38,001 nucleotides of DNA, from positions 1 to 38,001 of IMG/VR virus record IMGVR_UViG_3300030098_001118; one strand, 5' to 3'. Made by a program: the position numbers and the translations under genes. The stretch is from a virus. The first letter of the stretch is position 1, and each line of letters begins with the position of its first letter. The notes under the pieces are model-generated. The model was not told the DNA's origin. It searched no databases and saw nothing but the letters and a program-made list of their open reading frames with translations. Shown here one piece after another: positions 11,497 to 19,359 of this stretch.

Positions 11497-12414
11497 ATGA
11501 GAGTAGGTTCAGTCTGCTCAGGCATTGGAGGATTAGAACTTGGCTTAAGCATGATAGCTAAGACTGATCTCCAATGGGTGAGTGAGACAGATGCGACAGC
11601 ATCAACAATCCTAGACAGGCACTTTGGTGTGCCTAATCTAGGTGACTTAACACAAATCCAAGACCCACCAGAGGTGGACTTGGTGGTTGGCGGGTTCCCC
11701 TGTCAACCAGTATCGGTTGCAAATAGTAACCCGAATGGAAGGCAAGGTATACATGATGACAGATGGCTCATTGCAGATGTTTGCGAGTTGGCTGAAAGAG
11801 CAGGGGCTCGATGGCTCCTCCTTGAAAACGTCCGAGGACTTCTTACCGCTAACAACGGAGACGCTCTCGCCAGAGTCTGTGCAGAAATGGCCCACAGAGG
11901 TTTCGTCAGATGGGAGTGGCGCACTCTATATGCGTCCGAAGTCGGAGCGCCTCATCGCAGGGACAGATGGTTCTGTATTGCTACCAACACCAAGGGCAGC
12001 GCAGGGCGACAAAAGAAACCAGAGGGTTTGGGAACGTCCATTAGACAAACCGCAGAACTTAGAGAACGCCTTAGCGAGGCTACCTCTACTACCTACACCT
12101 ACAGCGAGGGACTACAAGGACAGGGGGAAGGGCATGAATTGGAATCATGCGTGGAAGAAACGCCGTCTCCCTGGTGTCGTTATGATGGAGCTATACGAAG
12201 ATGGGAAGCAATCCTAGGAAGGCCTGCTCCTAATCCTGCTATTGATTGGAAGATGAACCCTTTGTTCATTGAGTGGATGATGGGATTCCCTGAAGGTTGG
12301 GTAGATGTGGACAACTATAGCGGTGCGCTCAAGTGCTTAGGCAATGCAGTCGTACCCCATCAAGCAGCGTATGCCTACGCTGACTTGTTTGAGCGGATAA
12401 ACGGAGGGAGGTGA
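11497..12414 (+). CDS. C5-cytosine DNA methyltransferase
   Basis: 305 residues. Motif I SVCSGIGGLELGL (5-17) binds S-adenosylmethionine; motif IV GGFPCQP carries catalytic C69; motif VI ENV at 110-112; motif VIII APHRRDRWFCIA; motifs IX-X near the end (CLGNAVVPHQAA). All parts of a Dcm-type enzyme are present with a short recognition region, followed by RRWEAILGRPAPNP...IEWMMGFPEGWV, typical of actinophage versions. No restriction partner is nearby, so protection from host restriction is the likely job. GAAGGGAGA precedes the ATG; the 80-nt structured element lies directly upstream. Confidence 0.95.
   Translation: MRVGSVCSGIGGLELGLSMIAKTDLQWVSETDATASTILDRHFGVPNLGDLTQIQDPPEVDLVVGGFPCQPVSVANSNPNGRQGIHDDRWLIADVCELAERAGARWLLLENVRGLLTANNGDALARVCAEMAHRGFVRWEWRTLYASEVGAPHRRDRWFCIATNTKGSAGRQKKPEGLGTSIRQTAELRERLSEATSTTYTYSEGLQGQGEGHELESCVEETPSPWCRYDGAIRRWEAILGRPAPNPAIDWKMNPLFIEWMMGFPEGWVDVDNYSGALKCLGNAVVPHQAAYAYADLFERINGGR
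11687..12217 (+). CDS. Possible overlapping gene inside the methyltransferase (LPTP-repeat frame)
   Basis: A 176-codon frame open within the methyltransferase gene in another phase. It begins at TTG 11687; a more credible start is an ATG near 11750 preceded by AAGGCAAGG. It encodes two units of LLPTPRAA / LLPTPTARD. The same LPTPT words arise in many phage methyltransferase genes because Ala-Asp-Thr-His-type codons read in this phase give Pro-Thr-Pro. It may therefore be a conserved dual-coding artefact rather than a gene. Kept at low confidence. Confidence 0.25.
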   Translation: MAGSPVNQYRLQIVTRMEGKVYMMTDGSLQMFASWLKEQGLDGSSLKTSEDFLPLTTETLSPESVQKWPTEVSSDGSGALYMRPKSERLIAGTDGSVLLPTPRAAQGDKRNQRVWERPLDKPQNLENALARLPLLPTPTARDYKDRGKGMNWNHAWKKRRLPGVVMMELYEDGKQS

Positions 12415-12415
12415 T

Positions 12416-12646
12416 ATGAGCAAAAAAGTAGCAGTTGACGCTGAAGCTTTACTGGCCTTGATGGACTCTATGACAGATGTGTTTATGAGAATGGATGAGT
12501 TAGTAGAAGCGTTTAACGAGTTCTTGAATGCTAACAAGGACGGCATAAGTGTGAAGTTCACAGAGGCAGAAGAGAACAATGTAATACCTATAGATAAGAA
12601 AAAATTAGATAAGCAACAAAGTGAATTATATTTTAAGGAGGATTAA
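12416..12646 (+). CDS. Small helical acidic protein, unknown
   Basis: 76 residues with GGAGGGAGGTGAT directly before the ATG. First ~45 residues form a helix with Leu/Met/Val repeats (LLALMDSMTDVFMRMDELVE), probably a coiled coil; Lys/Asp-rich tail. TAATG overlap with the HTH gene suggests linked expression. Confidence 0.7.
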   Translation: MSKKVAVDAEALLALMDSMTDVFMRMDELVEAFNEFLNANKDGISVKFTEAEENNVIPIDKKKLDKQQSELYFKED

Positions 12647-13044
12647 TGCACAATTTAACTAAATTATCAACAGGTCCACTAGGAGAAGAAGCATTTGACA
12701 ACAAATGGAAAGGTAACGAAGCGTACCTCAAAATTTCACCTGTGTTGGACCACACTAAAGACATATACTTTATTGAAGGTTTGAAATCTTGGTTTGCTAA
12801 GACAAACAAATTGACAGTTATGCAAAGGCTTGACATCTGGAGCAAACGTCTTGAGCGATGGTCTAAGATAATTTCCTATTACAAGAGGCAAGCGTTGTAT
12901 AGCTATGTTATGGAAGAGGGTCGAGGTGGTGTAAGCAGCGCTGCTAGATACCTTGAAATTACACGGCAACGAGCGCACACCATGTACCAGCAAGCAGAGC
13001 AAGAACGGTTGACCCAGTTCACACCTAAGGAGTTCTTAGACTGA
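12646..13044 (+). CDS. HTH-type DNA-binding protein
   Basis: 132 residues with AAGGAGG before the ATG. Residues ~94-117 (GVSSAARYLEITRQRAHTMY) read as a helix-turn-helix similar to sigma-region-4/FIS-like arrays: Ala-rich first helix, turn at EIT, Arg-rich recognition helix. The N-terminal half is charged with many Trp/Lys. It precedes whiB and is a candidate regulator for the dyad sites or early promoters (inference). Confidence 0.65.
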   Translation: MHNLTKLSTGPLGEEAFDNKWKGNEAYLKISPVLDHTKDIYFIEGLKSWFAKTNKLTVMQRLDIWSKRLERWSKIISYYKRQALYSYVMEEGRGGVSSAARYLEITRQRAHTMYQQAEQERLTQFTPKEFLD

Positions 13045-13053
13045 TGAACGTTA

Positions 13054-13332
13054 ATGCTTGAATACAAAGACGCACCATGCTTAGGGCAAACCGAGATATT
13101 CTTTAACAACAGAAATAAACGAAAGAAAGCTCGTGCGAAACAAATATGTTTCAAATGCCCACACAAAAAAGAATGCGGTGAATGGGCTATACATAACCAC
13201 ATATTCTACGGAGTATGGGGAGGTATGGACATGAACGAGATAGAAGTACAGCGCCGTATTAGAGATATTGTCTTACCTGAGCATTATGGTTATACAAGAG
13301 GGCAAACTACGAATAGGAGAAACAGTGCTTGA
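13054..13332 (+). CDS. whiB: WhiB-family Fe-S transcription regulator
   Basis: 92 residues. Cluster ligands C9, C32, C35 and C41 in the order C...CxxC...C, followed by the family turn GVWGG (53-57) and a basic C-terminal tail (QRRIRD, TTNRRN). WhiB proteins bind a [4Fe-4S] cluster and act on the actinobacterial housekeeping sigma factor; phage versions such as TM4 WhiBTM4 down-regulate host whiB2. The family is confined to actinobacteria and their phages, so this gene is the main host clue. No strong ribosome site is seen; translation may depend on the upstream gene, which ends 10 bases before. Confidence 0.93.
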   Translation: MLEYKDAPCLGQTEIFFNNRNKRKKARAKQICFKCPHKKECGEWAIHNHIFYGVWGGMDMNEIEVQRRIRDIVLPEHYGYTRGQTTNRRNSA

Positions 13333-13366
13333 CACGTTGGTGTATAACATATACCTTATTAAAATA

Positions 13367-13408
13367 GGGTTTAAGAGAAACCCCCTTAAAAGGGTTTCTC
13401 TTAAACCC
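13367..13408. repeat. Hairpin A, 17-bp perfect stem
   Basis: Arms GGGTTTAAGAGAAACCC and GGGTTTCTCTTAAACCC with loop CCTTAAAA. Each arm itself starts with GGGTTT and ends with AAACCC, making alternative folds possible. Confidence 0.8.
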
Positions 13409-13424
13409 ACCTCTAATAATAATA

Positions 13425-13468
13425 GTTGGGGTCAAGTGTTGTTATTCTCCCTTACACTTGGCCCCAAC
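13425..13468. repeat. Hairpin B, 15-bp stem
   Basis: GTTGGGGTCAAGTGT pairs with ACACTTGGCCCCAAC; one G-T pair, 14-nt loop. Lies between hairpin A and the ribosome site of the Cas4/RecB-like gene. Confidence 0.75.
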
Positions 13469-13482
13469 ATAGGGAGAATAAT

Positions 13483-14253
13483 ATGGAGATAATAAAGTTA
13501 CGGCAAAGTTGGATAAACAATTTCCTTCGATGCCCTGAACAAGCCAGGCAAGAGCGTCTTGGACTTGTATACCAAAAGCAAACAACAGACTTGCTGAGAG
13601 GTAACGCAGTTCACGCAGCGATAGAGTATGCAGGCCTTACCAAGATGGGTGGAGGAACATACGACCTGAATGAACTGATAGACGTAAGCGACACATTCAT
13701 AGCTGACAACAGTAACACTATTGATGTGTGGCGTGACGATTACGAGGTGGTTGTTGATACATGTCGTGCAAATCTTACGACATGGCATAGCGAGCTGGAC
13801 CCTATACTTGAACCCGCTGGGGTAGAGCAGACTTTTGAAAAGTCTATGGGTGTCAGGAATGGGGTTCAGCTCGTTCTTACAGGAACTGCTGACTGGAATG
13901 ACAAGAGTGGCGTGTTATGGGATTGGAAGAATCCATCACGACATTATCCAGCTTGGGAGAAAAAACGTTGGGATATTCAATCTCACGCCTATACTTGGGC
14001 ATTGGAGAAAGAACAATTCAACCTTGCAGTATTCGCAAATGGCGACCTGCAAGTGATAGAGATACATAGATCGGAAGCTGAACAAGAAGCTTTTATAGAA
14101 CTTTGCTGGTCCATAGTGCCGACACTATTGACTATCGATGAGGCCACTACATGGCCTCAAAGATGGGAAGGGTGGCATTGCTCACCCAAATGGTGTCCAG
14201 TATGGCAGGCAGGTAAATGCCGAGGGAAACACCTCGGAAACGAACCCTGGTAA
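13483..14253 (+). CDS. Cas4/RecB-like PD-(D/E)XK exonuclease
   Basis: 256 residues from the ATG at 13483 (AGGGAG upstream); the frame is open further back through hairpin B, but without a good start. Motifs: SWINNFLRCPEQARQ (C17), RGNAVHAAIE with H44, LTGTADW with D137, LWDWKN with D147 and K149, QSHAY (166-170). C233, C238 and C246 join C17 as the four ligands of a 4Fe-4S cluster, as in Cas4/AddB nucleases. Role: resection or processing of ends in replication/recombination. Heads the replication block. Confidence 0.88.
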   Translation: MEIIKLRQSWINNFLRCPEQARQERLGLVYQKQTTDLLRGNAVHAAIEYAGLTKMGGGTYDLNELIDVSDTFIADNSNTIDVWRDDYEVVVDTCRANLTTWHSELDPILEPAGVEQTFEKSMGVRNGVQLVLTGTADWNDKSGVLWDWKNPSRHYPAWEKKRWDIQSHAYTWALEKEQFNLAVFANGDLQVIEIHRSEAEQEAFIELCWSIVPTLLTIDEATTWPQRWEGWHCSPKWCPVWQAGKCRGKHLGNEPW

Positions 14254-14271
14254 AGGGAGAAAGATAAAATA

Positions 14272-15015
14272 ATGACAGAAGCAAAAATTAGCGTGACTTT
14301 CACGCAAAAAATATCAGAACAAGCGTATGAAACGTCAGACTATAGTTTGACGGTTGAACGTACTGTACCTGATGCTAATGTCGTGGAGGAAACTCAAGCA
14401 TTGTTTGAAATGGCAAAATCAGAAGTGCTAAAGCAAGCAGGCCAAGAGTTTGACGTAAGCGACACAGGAGTAGTAATGAGGAAGCTCAAAAGTGCTGTTC
14501 CCAAACCTACAAGTAATGCGCCAAGCGCCCCTGCGAAAGCACCCGCCCCTAGTCAGCAAGAAGGTCCAACCCAGAGAAGCGTAACAGCTCCTCCAGCACG
14601 ACCAAGCGGTGGAACAATGACAGGGCGTGTCTACAAGCGTCTACCACAATGCGTAGGTAAGAACGCTGAAATTAATCAAGCAGCGTTTAACATACTTGCA
14701 TTCCAACCAGCTACATGGTCTGATAACGGTGGAGACATCAAAGTCTATGAAGTCAAAGAAAAAGCAGACGGCTCTACGGACGTAGCGAAGAGTGGGAACA
14801 ACTTCCCTAACTTCTCTATATCACCAGAAGCCTTAGCAATACTCGGCTTTGACATCAACAAGAACCACGGCATCTGGATACGAGAAGGCGACAGCAATGT
14901 GCCTTTGACCGTATGGGATGCAGTTGGGGGACAAACCGAGGCAGATGCAGTTGAGTGGGACTGGTTAGCTCGAAGGGCAGAGCTACAACAGTACGCTTAC
15001 AAGCCTCGTGGCTGA
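14272..15015 (+). CDS. Two-domain protein with Pro/Ala linker, possible ssDNA-binding
   Basis: 247 residues. N-terminal beta/alpha domain (~1-75: KISVTFTQKISEQ...TDYSLTVERTV), low-complexity Pro/Ala/Ser linker (~78-116) and a C-terminal domain (~120-240) with CVGKNAEINQAAFNILAF and IWIREGDSNVP. I do not recognise the family. Its place between a Cas4-like nuclease and the helicase, and the flexible linker, suggest a single-strand-binding or recombination mediator (inference). GGGAGAAAG upstream. Confidence 0.6.
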   Translation: MTEAKISVTFTQKISEQAYETSDYSLTVERTVPDANVVEETQALFEMAKSEVLKQAGQEFDVSDTGVVMRKLKSAVPKPTSNAPSAPAKAPAPSQQEGPTQRSVTAPPARPSGGTMTGRVYKRLPQCVGKNAEINQAAFNILAFQPATWSDNGGDIKVYEVKEKADGSTDVAKSGNNFPNFSISPEALAILGFDINKNHGIWIREGDSNVPLTVWDAVGGQTEADAVEWDWLARRAELQQYAYKPRG

Positions 15016-15982
15016 GGAGGTAACAACCCTCAGTGATGACGAGATTGAGGCCAGACTCGCTGGCCTCAATCTTGAAGAAGAGGGAGATAAATACAAGTTC
15101 TTCAAGCCCACATCAGAAGCGGTTGATAAATGGATTACCTATGCCCAAGGTAGCCATGATTGTTTCTACACAGGCTTACAAGCAATAGACGAGAAAATGA
15201 GAGGCGTTTGGCCAAGTGATGTCTTAGTCGTCACGGGCCGAGCGCACTCAGGAAAGAGTGCGGTTCTGCTGTCTAGCATTGCACGCAACTTACAAGAAGA
15301 CCCAGACTTCTATGCTGTGGTGTATACCCCAGACGAACCTGAGATTCTTGTAGTGTCCAAATTGTATGCTTTGCTATACAAGCGGAACCTCGCTCAAGTA
15401 GAAGAAGCATTACGGTTAGAAGACAGAGACATAATCTCTGAAATCCAAGAAGCCAGGGACGGATTCTTAGACAGAATCAAGATATTCCCAACAGCATTGA
15501 GCTTTGACGACATGTCAGAAGCCATGCGGGAATGCGAAGACTACTGGCAACACAAACCACGTTTCGTCATGGTTGATTTCTTAGAGCAGCTACCCAAAGC
15601 ATCAGGCTATGAAGGGGTATCAAACGTCCTGAAAGGAATGAAAGAATGGGCTGAAGGAGAGAACCTGCCAGTCGGCCTTATCCATCAATCAGGTAAGCAA
15701 TCACCTAGAGGTGAGACACGAGGAATGGACAGTGGCAAATTCAACGCTGACGAATATGCTATACTTCAACTAAACGTATTTAGAAAGAGGGACAACCCAA
15801 AACTTTCAGACGAAGAGCGAAGGATACATAGCGTGAGCGTTTCACTTGACTTATGTAAGAATAAGAGGCCACCTTGTAAGATAACTTCGCCACCCATTGA
15901 CTATTTCATGGACCCTGACTGCGGATTCGTTAGAGAATACTACGAATCTGATGTGCCAGAGGATGACCGATGGCTAGAATAA
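15008..15982 (+). CDS. DnaB-type replicative helicase (RecA-fold ATPase)
   Basis: 324 residues from a GTG at 15008, overlapping the previous gene by 8 bases. Walker A GRAHSGKSA (77-85), Walker B FVMVDFLEQL with D190, then GLIHQSGKQS (~217) and RGETRGMDSG, the loop region of DnaB/RecA-fold ATPases. It lacks the N-terminal primase-binding domain of bacterial DnaB, so it is the core helicase only. Overlaps the primase gene by 13 bases, so the two probably act as a pair at the fork. Confidence 0.85.
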   Translation: MAEEVTTLSDDEIEARLAGLNLEEEGDKYKFFKPTSEAVDKWITYAQGSHDCFYTGLQAIDEKMRGVWPSDVLVVTGRAHSGKSAVLLSSIARNLQEDPDFYAVVYTPDEPEILVVSKLYALLYKRNLAQVEEALRLEDRDIISEIQEARDGFLDRIKIFPTALSFDDMSEAMRECEDYWQHKPRFVMVDFLEQLPKASGYEGVSNVLKGMKEWAEGENLPVGLIHQSGKQSPRGETRGMDSGKFNADEYAILQLNVFRKRDNPKLSDEERRIHSVSVSLDLCKNKRPPCKITSPPIDYFMDPDCGFVREYYESDVPEDDRWLE

Positions 15983-16887
15983 AAGACGTTCTAGAGGACT
16001 TCGCTACCCTACATGAAGGTAGCGCAGTCGCATCGGTGAAGGACAAAGTTCACCCACTGGACAAGAACGTTAGCCAAGAAGACTATCTGAAATACGTTGA
16101 AGAACATTTAGGGGGAGATGAACCTATTGGTGTCTATCCTTTATGGCAAAGAAACAACGTGTGGATGGTTAACTGGGTAGCAGTTGATCTAGATGAAGGT
16201 GATGTGTCAGACGTACACGCAGACAACCTTGTTGCTTTACTTACCAAGATGAAGATTAAGTCATGGAAAGAACCATCTCGAAGCAAGGGATACCATGTCT
16301 GGGTATATCTTAAAGAACCTATCTCAGCGACCATAGGTCGCAACGGAATGATCGGAGCGTGCAGAACAGTAGACGTACCTATCAAAGAGGTTTACCCTAA
16401 ACAAACCTTCTTAGAAGGCAACAAGATAGGTAACTGTTTACGTCTCCCATATCCAAAGATTAGGAAACCAGGCAAGCAAGAAGTAGAAGGCTACAGCCTT
16501 AAACAATTTGTGGAAGAAGCAATGGAGAACAGAACTCCGCCAGCCATCTACCGCAAACTACTCCCTTTGTATAACGCTACACGCCCAGTGACTTTACATA
16601 AGTTCAAAGACACAGGAACTAAGACTGACGGAAACTTCGTTGGCGTAGCAGAAGAGATATGGAACAACCCTACAAGCAAGCGTGGAGCTGACGCAACAGA
16701 CAGATCAGCTACGCTCTACGCATTCGCAGGAAGCCTGCTATGGCAAGAGTACTCAATACAAGCTACCATTGATTGGGTACGGCGACTAGACGACAGGATA
16801 GGCAAATATGTTGACAGGCAAGATAGAGAGCGAAGACTCCAAGCGCTCGTTGAACGAGCAGCGCAGGAGGTAAAGGTTCGTGACTAA
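15970..16887 (+). CDS. Archaeo-eukaryotic-type primase (PrimPol-like)
   Basis: 305 residues. AEP motifs in order: VAVDLDEG (71-78; metal-binding D73/D75), SRSKGYHVW (103-111; His motif) and GNCLRLPYPK (154-163). The C-terminal half (~210-300) is helical, like the primase C-terminal domain that follows AEP cores. It makes primers, possibly with polymerase activity; as no DNA polymerase gene was found, this could matter for how the phage starts replication. Translationally overlapped with helicase and RusA genes. Confidence 0.82.
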   Translation: MARIKDVLEDFATLHEGSAVASVKDKVHPLDKNVSQEDYLKYVEEHLGGDEPIGVYPLWQRNNVWMVNWVAVDLDEGDVSDVHADNLVALLTKMKIKSWKEPSRSKGYHVWVYLKEPISATIGRNGMIGACRTVDVPIKEVYPKQTFLEGNKIGNCLRLPYPKIRKPGKQEVEGYSLKQFVEEAMENRTPPAIYRKLLPLYNATRPVTLHKFKDTGTKTDGNFVGVAEEIWNNPTSKRGADATDRSATLYAFAGSLLWQEYSIQATIDWVRRLDDRIGKYVDRQDRERRLQALVERAAQEVKVRD

Positions 16888-17227
16888 AAGCTACAAATTT
16901 TCCATACCAGTTAGACCTAAAGCTAAAGGTAGGCCACGCATAACACGAAAGAACAATGCGATGTGGGCCTACACGCCAAAAGGCACACGAGACTACGAAG
17001 AAATCGTTAAAGAATGCTACAAAGGGCCAAAATTTGATGGCCCTGTTTCTTTAACGGTTTCTTTGAGTGCTAAACGAGCATTGGTTACAATAACTGAAAT
17101 AGATTGCGATACGTCACCCCTTCGAGGTGACATATCTAATTATATTAAGGGTATAGAAGACGCATTGAATGGTTTAGCCTATGATGATGACCGACAGATA
17201 CATAAGTTAGTTGGTAAGAAAAAATGA
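16880..17227 (+). CDS. rusA: RusA-family Holliday junction resolvase
   Basis: 115 residues from a GTG at 16880, with AGGAGG upstream in the primase end. PKAKGRPR near the N-terminus, TPKGTRDYE, then GDISNYIKGIEDALNG and YDDDRQIHKL: the acidic residues D84, D94, D102 and D103 and Lys90 fit the RusA active site. It resolves branched DNA before packaging. Full length for the family. Confidence 0.9.
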   Translation: MTKSYKFSIPVRPKAKGRPRITRKNNAMWAYTPKGTRDYEEIVKECYKGPKFDGPVSLTVSLSAKRALVTITEIDCDTSPLRGDISNYIKGIEDALNGLAYDDDRQIHKLVGKKK

Positions 17228-17682
17228 GTCAACAAGCATTCCATCAAGCATCGTATAACCATAGATTTGCGTTTATGGGAGACGAAGCGGAGTCAGCGTT
17301 TGAAGAACGCAACGAACAATGGGCTAGATTCGGATTTAACAGGCCAGAAGGCATGACTAAATTTCATTACCTACCCCATGTGATTCGTTATACACCAGAC
17401 TATGTGCAAGCAGACCCAACCAGGCTAGTAGAAGTAATGGGCATGGGCAAAACCCCTCTCAAGATCAAACTAGAGAAGATAGCAGCCATGCAATGGTGGG
17501 ATGGAATCGAAGCCCCCCTTTACCTGTGGGTTTGGTCATCTACCCGACAAAACTATGCGGAAGTGCAATTTAGACAGTTAATGAACATCATTAATAAGAA
17601 TGATGTTCCTCTGGGCAACTTCCATGAAGGGAAGAAATACTTCTCTATAAGTTCAAAGCTGTTACCGTGGAGTAATGAGTGA
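17224..17682 (+). CDS. Possible PD-(D/E)XK endonuclease
   Basis: 152 residues, ATGA overlap with rusA. The core HVIRYTPDYVQADPTRLVEVMG has P58-D59 and E70 at the spacing of PD-(D/E)XK enzymes, followed by KTPLKIKLEK. The normal lysine of E-x-K is a Met (EVM), though K76 or K80 might replace it. Resembles phage endonuclease I/TnsA-like proteins. Family assignment is tentative. Confidence 0.5.
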   Translation: MSQQAFHQASYNHRFAFMGDEAESAFEERNEQWARFGFNRPEGMTKFHYLPHVIRYTPDYVQADPTRLVEVMGMGKTPLKIKLEKIAAMQWWDGIEAPLYLWVWSSTRQNYAEVQFRQLMNIINKNDVPLGNFHEGKKYFSISSKLLPWSNE

Positions 17683-18094
17683 ACTCTCCGAGGGAGAACA
17701 GTTATTTAACAGATTAAAGCTACTAAAGTTTCCATCCCTACGCCCTGTGCGAACAAGAGGTTCAGCGCAGGGCTTTACTCAGCATTACTTTGAAACAGAA
17801 ATAGAAGCAATACTGTACGCTAAACCAGGCCAAGAACCAGATGTTTCTACAGAGCTACACACACAAAGACATGAAGCATTGCGTTTAGCTGTTGAAGACA
17901 TGTTTAGCAAACTCACAGAAGAAGAGCAATGGATATACCACATGCTAGTAGACGTAGGTTTATCTATGCGCTTCGTAGCACGAGCGCTAAACATGCCGAA
18001 GACAACGTTCGCTAGGCGCAGAGACGCACTAGCTGATAAAATGCGTAAGCTACTACTAGAACACCAAGTCGTACGAGATAAGTTAGGTTACTGA
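17675..18094 (+). CDS. Sigma-region-4-like HTH protein, last early gene
   Basis: 139 residues. Residues ~79-118 (LTEEEQWIYHMLVDVGLSMR, then FVARALNMPKTTFARRR) form a typical sigma-region-4 HTH: acidic first helix, turn at N-M-P, Arg-rich recognition helix. The N-terminal part lacks a recognisable sigma region 2. As the last early gene facing the late arm, it is the best candidate for an early-to-late switch factor that reads the TGGGACA elements (inference). Overlaps the end of the opposing gene by 7 bases. Confidence 0.7.
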   Translation: MSELSEGEQLFNRLKLLKFPSLRPVRTRGSAQGFTQHYFETEIEAILYAKPGQEPDVSTELHTQRHEALRLAVEDMFSKLTEEEQWIYHMLVDVGLSMRFVARALNMPKTTFARRRDALADKMRKLLLEHQVVRDKLGY

Positions 18095-18423
18095 TTGTTC
18101 CGCTTATTCAAACAGTCTTCCAAAAAGTACTGAAAGCCTTCCATCCAGTTCATGATATGAGACATAGCCATAAGGTTCCCATCCATAGCTAAAGTCCAAG
18201 AATCAACTATCTTCTCTACCTCAGCTCCATCAAATACTATGAGGACACCTAACGCATCGTCTTGCCATTGGCCATGTGTGCCATCTATCATGTCAAGCTT
18301 ACTGATGTTGTCTTCTATAGTCTTTTGGATTTCGTCTTCAAGGTCTAAGCCTTGTCCCGCCATAAAATCAGCCCATCGATCTTCAAACTCGTCAGATGGA
18401 CTGTTATGGTATTCCTCAGACAT
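18088..18423 (-). CDS. Acidic late protein, unknown
   Basis: 111 residues, acidic, Trp/Met-rich, mostly helical. Contains DDALGVLIVFDGAEVEKIVD and a C-terminal HIMNWMEGFQYFLEDCLN. Last gene of the late arm, TAATG-coupled to the holin gene. A lysis accessory role is possible from position alone. Confidence 0.65.
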   Translation of the reverse strand: MSEEYHNSPSDEFEDRWADFMAGQGLDLEDEIQKTIEDNISKLDMIDGTHGQWQDDALGVLIVFDGAEVEKIVDSWTLAMDGNLMAMSHIMNWMEGFQYFLEDCLNKRNNQ

Positions 18424-18617
18424 TACTTAAGGAGCTTAATGCGCTCCTGAGCTAAAGTCTTGACAGCAGATATGACAGCAGCTACGCCTGCAATAGCGGC
18501 GCTACGCAAAGTAGATACGTCAGCTACTACAAATACTGCTAAGAAAGATTGTACGGCAGTCCAGCATGATCGTTCACACCAGTTAGCCCAATTAAATTTA
18601 GTTCCTTGTTCAGTCAT
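18423..18617 (-). CDS. Holin (r1t-like)
   Basis: 64 residues. CWTAVQSFLAVFVVADVS and LRSAAIAGVAAVISAVKTLA form two hydrophobic segments followed by a basic tail (QERIKLLK), the standard outline of small actinophage holins of the r1t type. It would form membrane lesions that release the amidase. ATGA overlap with the basic gene upstream; the endolysin is four genes away. Confidence 0.8.
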   Translation of the reverse strand: MTEQGTKFNWANWCERSCWTAVQSFLAVFVVADVSTLRSAAIAGVAAVISAVKTLAQERIKLLK

Positions 18618-18817
18618 CTTTTTTTCGTTGCTTTCTTTTTCATAGGAACATATTTAGTTGATTCTCTCCTCTTTTTCATAAACTCTTTTTTTCGTGCTTG
18701 GGAAGCTGCTCTTTGAGTAGTCTTTCCCTTGTGCCTTGTGGTTTTAGCGCCACCTTTTGGACCTCTTCTAGCAGGTCTTTTTTTCTTAGACATTTGACCA
18801 TATTTTTTAGCAGGCAT
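18614..18817 (-). CDS. Extremely basic small protein
   Basis: 67 residues, nearly half Lys/Arg (KKKRPARRGPKGG, KKRRESTKY, KKKATKKR), no acidic patch. Histone-tail-like. Between endolysin and holin genes. Probably binds DNA or RNA, perhaps packaged in the virion (inference). Confidence 0.7.
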   Translation of the reverse strand: MPAKKYGQMSKKKRPARRGPKGGAKTTRHKGKTTQRAASQARKKEFMKKRRESTKYVPMKKKATKKR

Positions 18818-19353
18818 TATCGAATCCCCCCACCTTTCTTGTAAGTGGAACGACCTTTAGTCTTCTCCTTAACTTTTTGAGCAGCAGCTTTCTTAAGACC
18901 CCTATCCAGAGCGGCTCCCAAACCTGCTTGATAGAACTTGCTACTAATGCTCATTGCATTCATTCCGCTACCGCCACCATGAGCCACGTTGCGGGTTCTA
19001 GGTTTAGGTTTTCTACCTTGATGCTCTATACGAGGTTTAGGTTTCCTAGACTTATGCTCATTAGGTTTCTTAACGTTAGGTTTAGTCTTGATGTAAGAAG
19101 GAGCTGATTTGCCAGCAGCTTCAGACATTGCTTTAGTCTTACGCCTTTTAGCGGCAGCAGCATTACCACCTGGTTTACGAGTACCTTTACGCTTAGTAGC
19201 GCCAGGACCGTAACGTTCACTAGCAGCAGGAGGAGCAGCTTTAGCAGCGCCTCGTTGCACTTTCTTTCGTTTAGCTGAAGGAGATTTCCCACCTTTAGGT
19301 TTACGTTTAGATTTGTACTGCCCACTTCGACGATAAGCGCTATCTACTGCCAT
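18817..19353 (-). CDS. Large basic low-complexity protein
   Basis: 178 residues, Lys/Arg/Ala/Pro/Gly-rich. It contains repeat-like KPRIEHQGRKPKPRTRN and RKPKPR units and a less biased centre-right segment (GMNAMSISSKFYQAGLGAAL) that could be a short helix anchor. Disordered overall. TAATG-coupled to the next basic gene. Candidate DNA-condensing protein; no family recognised. Confidence 0.7.
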   Translation of the reverse strand: MAVDSAYRRSGQYKSKRKPKGGKSPSAKRKKVQRGAAKAAPPAASERYGPGATKRKGTRKPGGNAAAAKRRKTKAMSEAAGKSAPSYIKTKPNVKKPNEHKSRKPKPRIEHQGRKPKPRTRNVAHGGGSGMNAMSISSKFYQAGLGAALDRGLKKAAAQKVKEKTKGRSTYKKGGGIR

Positions 19354-19359
19354 TAATTC

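Larger units (their letters stand above)
13329..13482 (+). promoter_or_regulatory. Regulatory gap: TTGACA box and two tandem hairpins
   Basis: TTGACA (13329-13334) overlaps the whiB stop, with TACCTT 17 bases on or TATACC 15 on as weak -10 options. It is followed by hairpin A (13367-13383 with 13392-13408: 17 perfect pairs, 8-nt loop) and hairpin B (13425-13439 with 13454-13468: 15 pairs including one G-T, 14-nt loop). Neither has a T-tract. Hairpin B ends 14 bases before the nuclease start codon, so it could gate translation. Confidence 0.55.
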
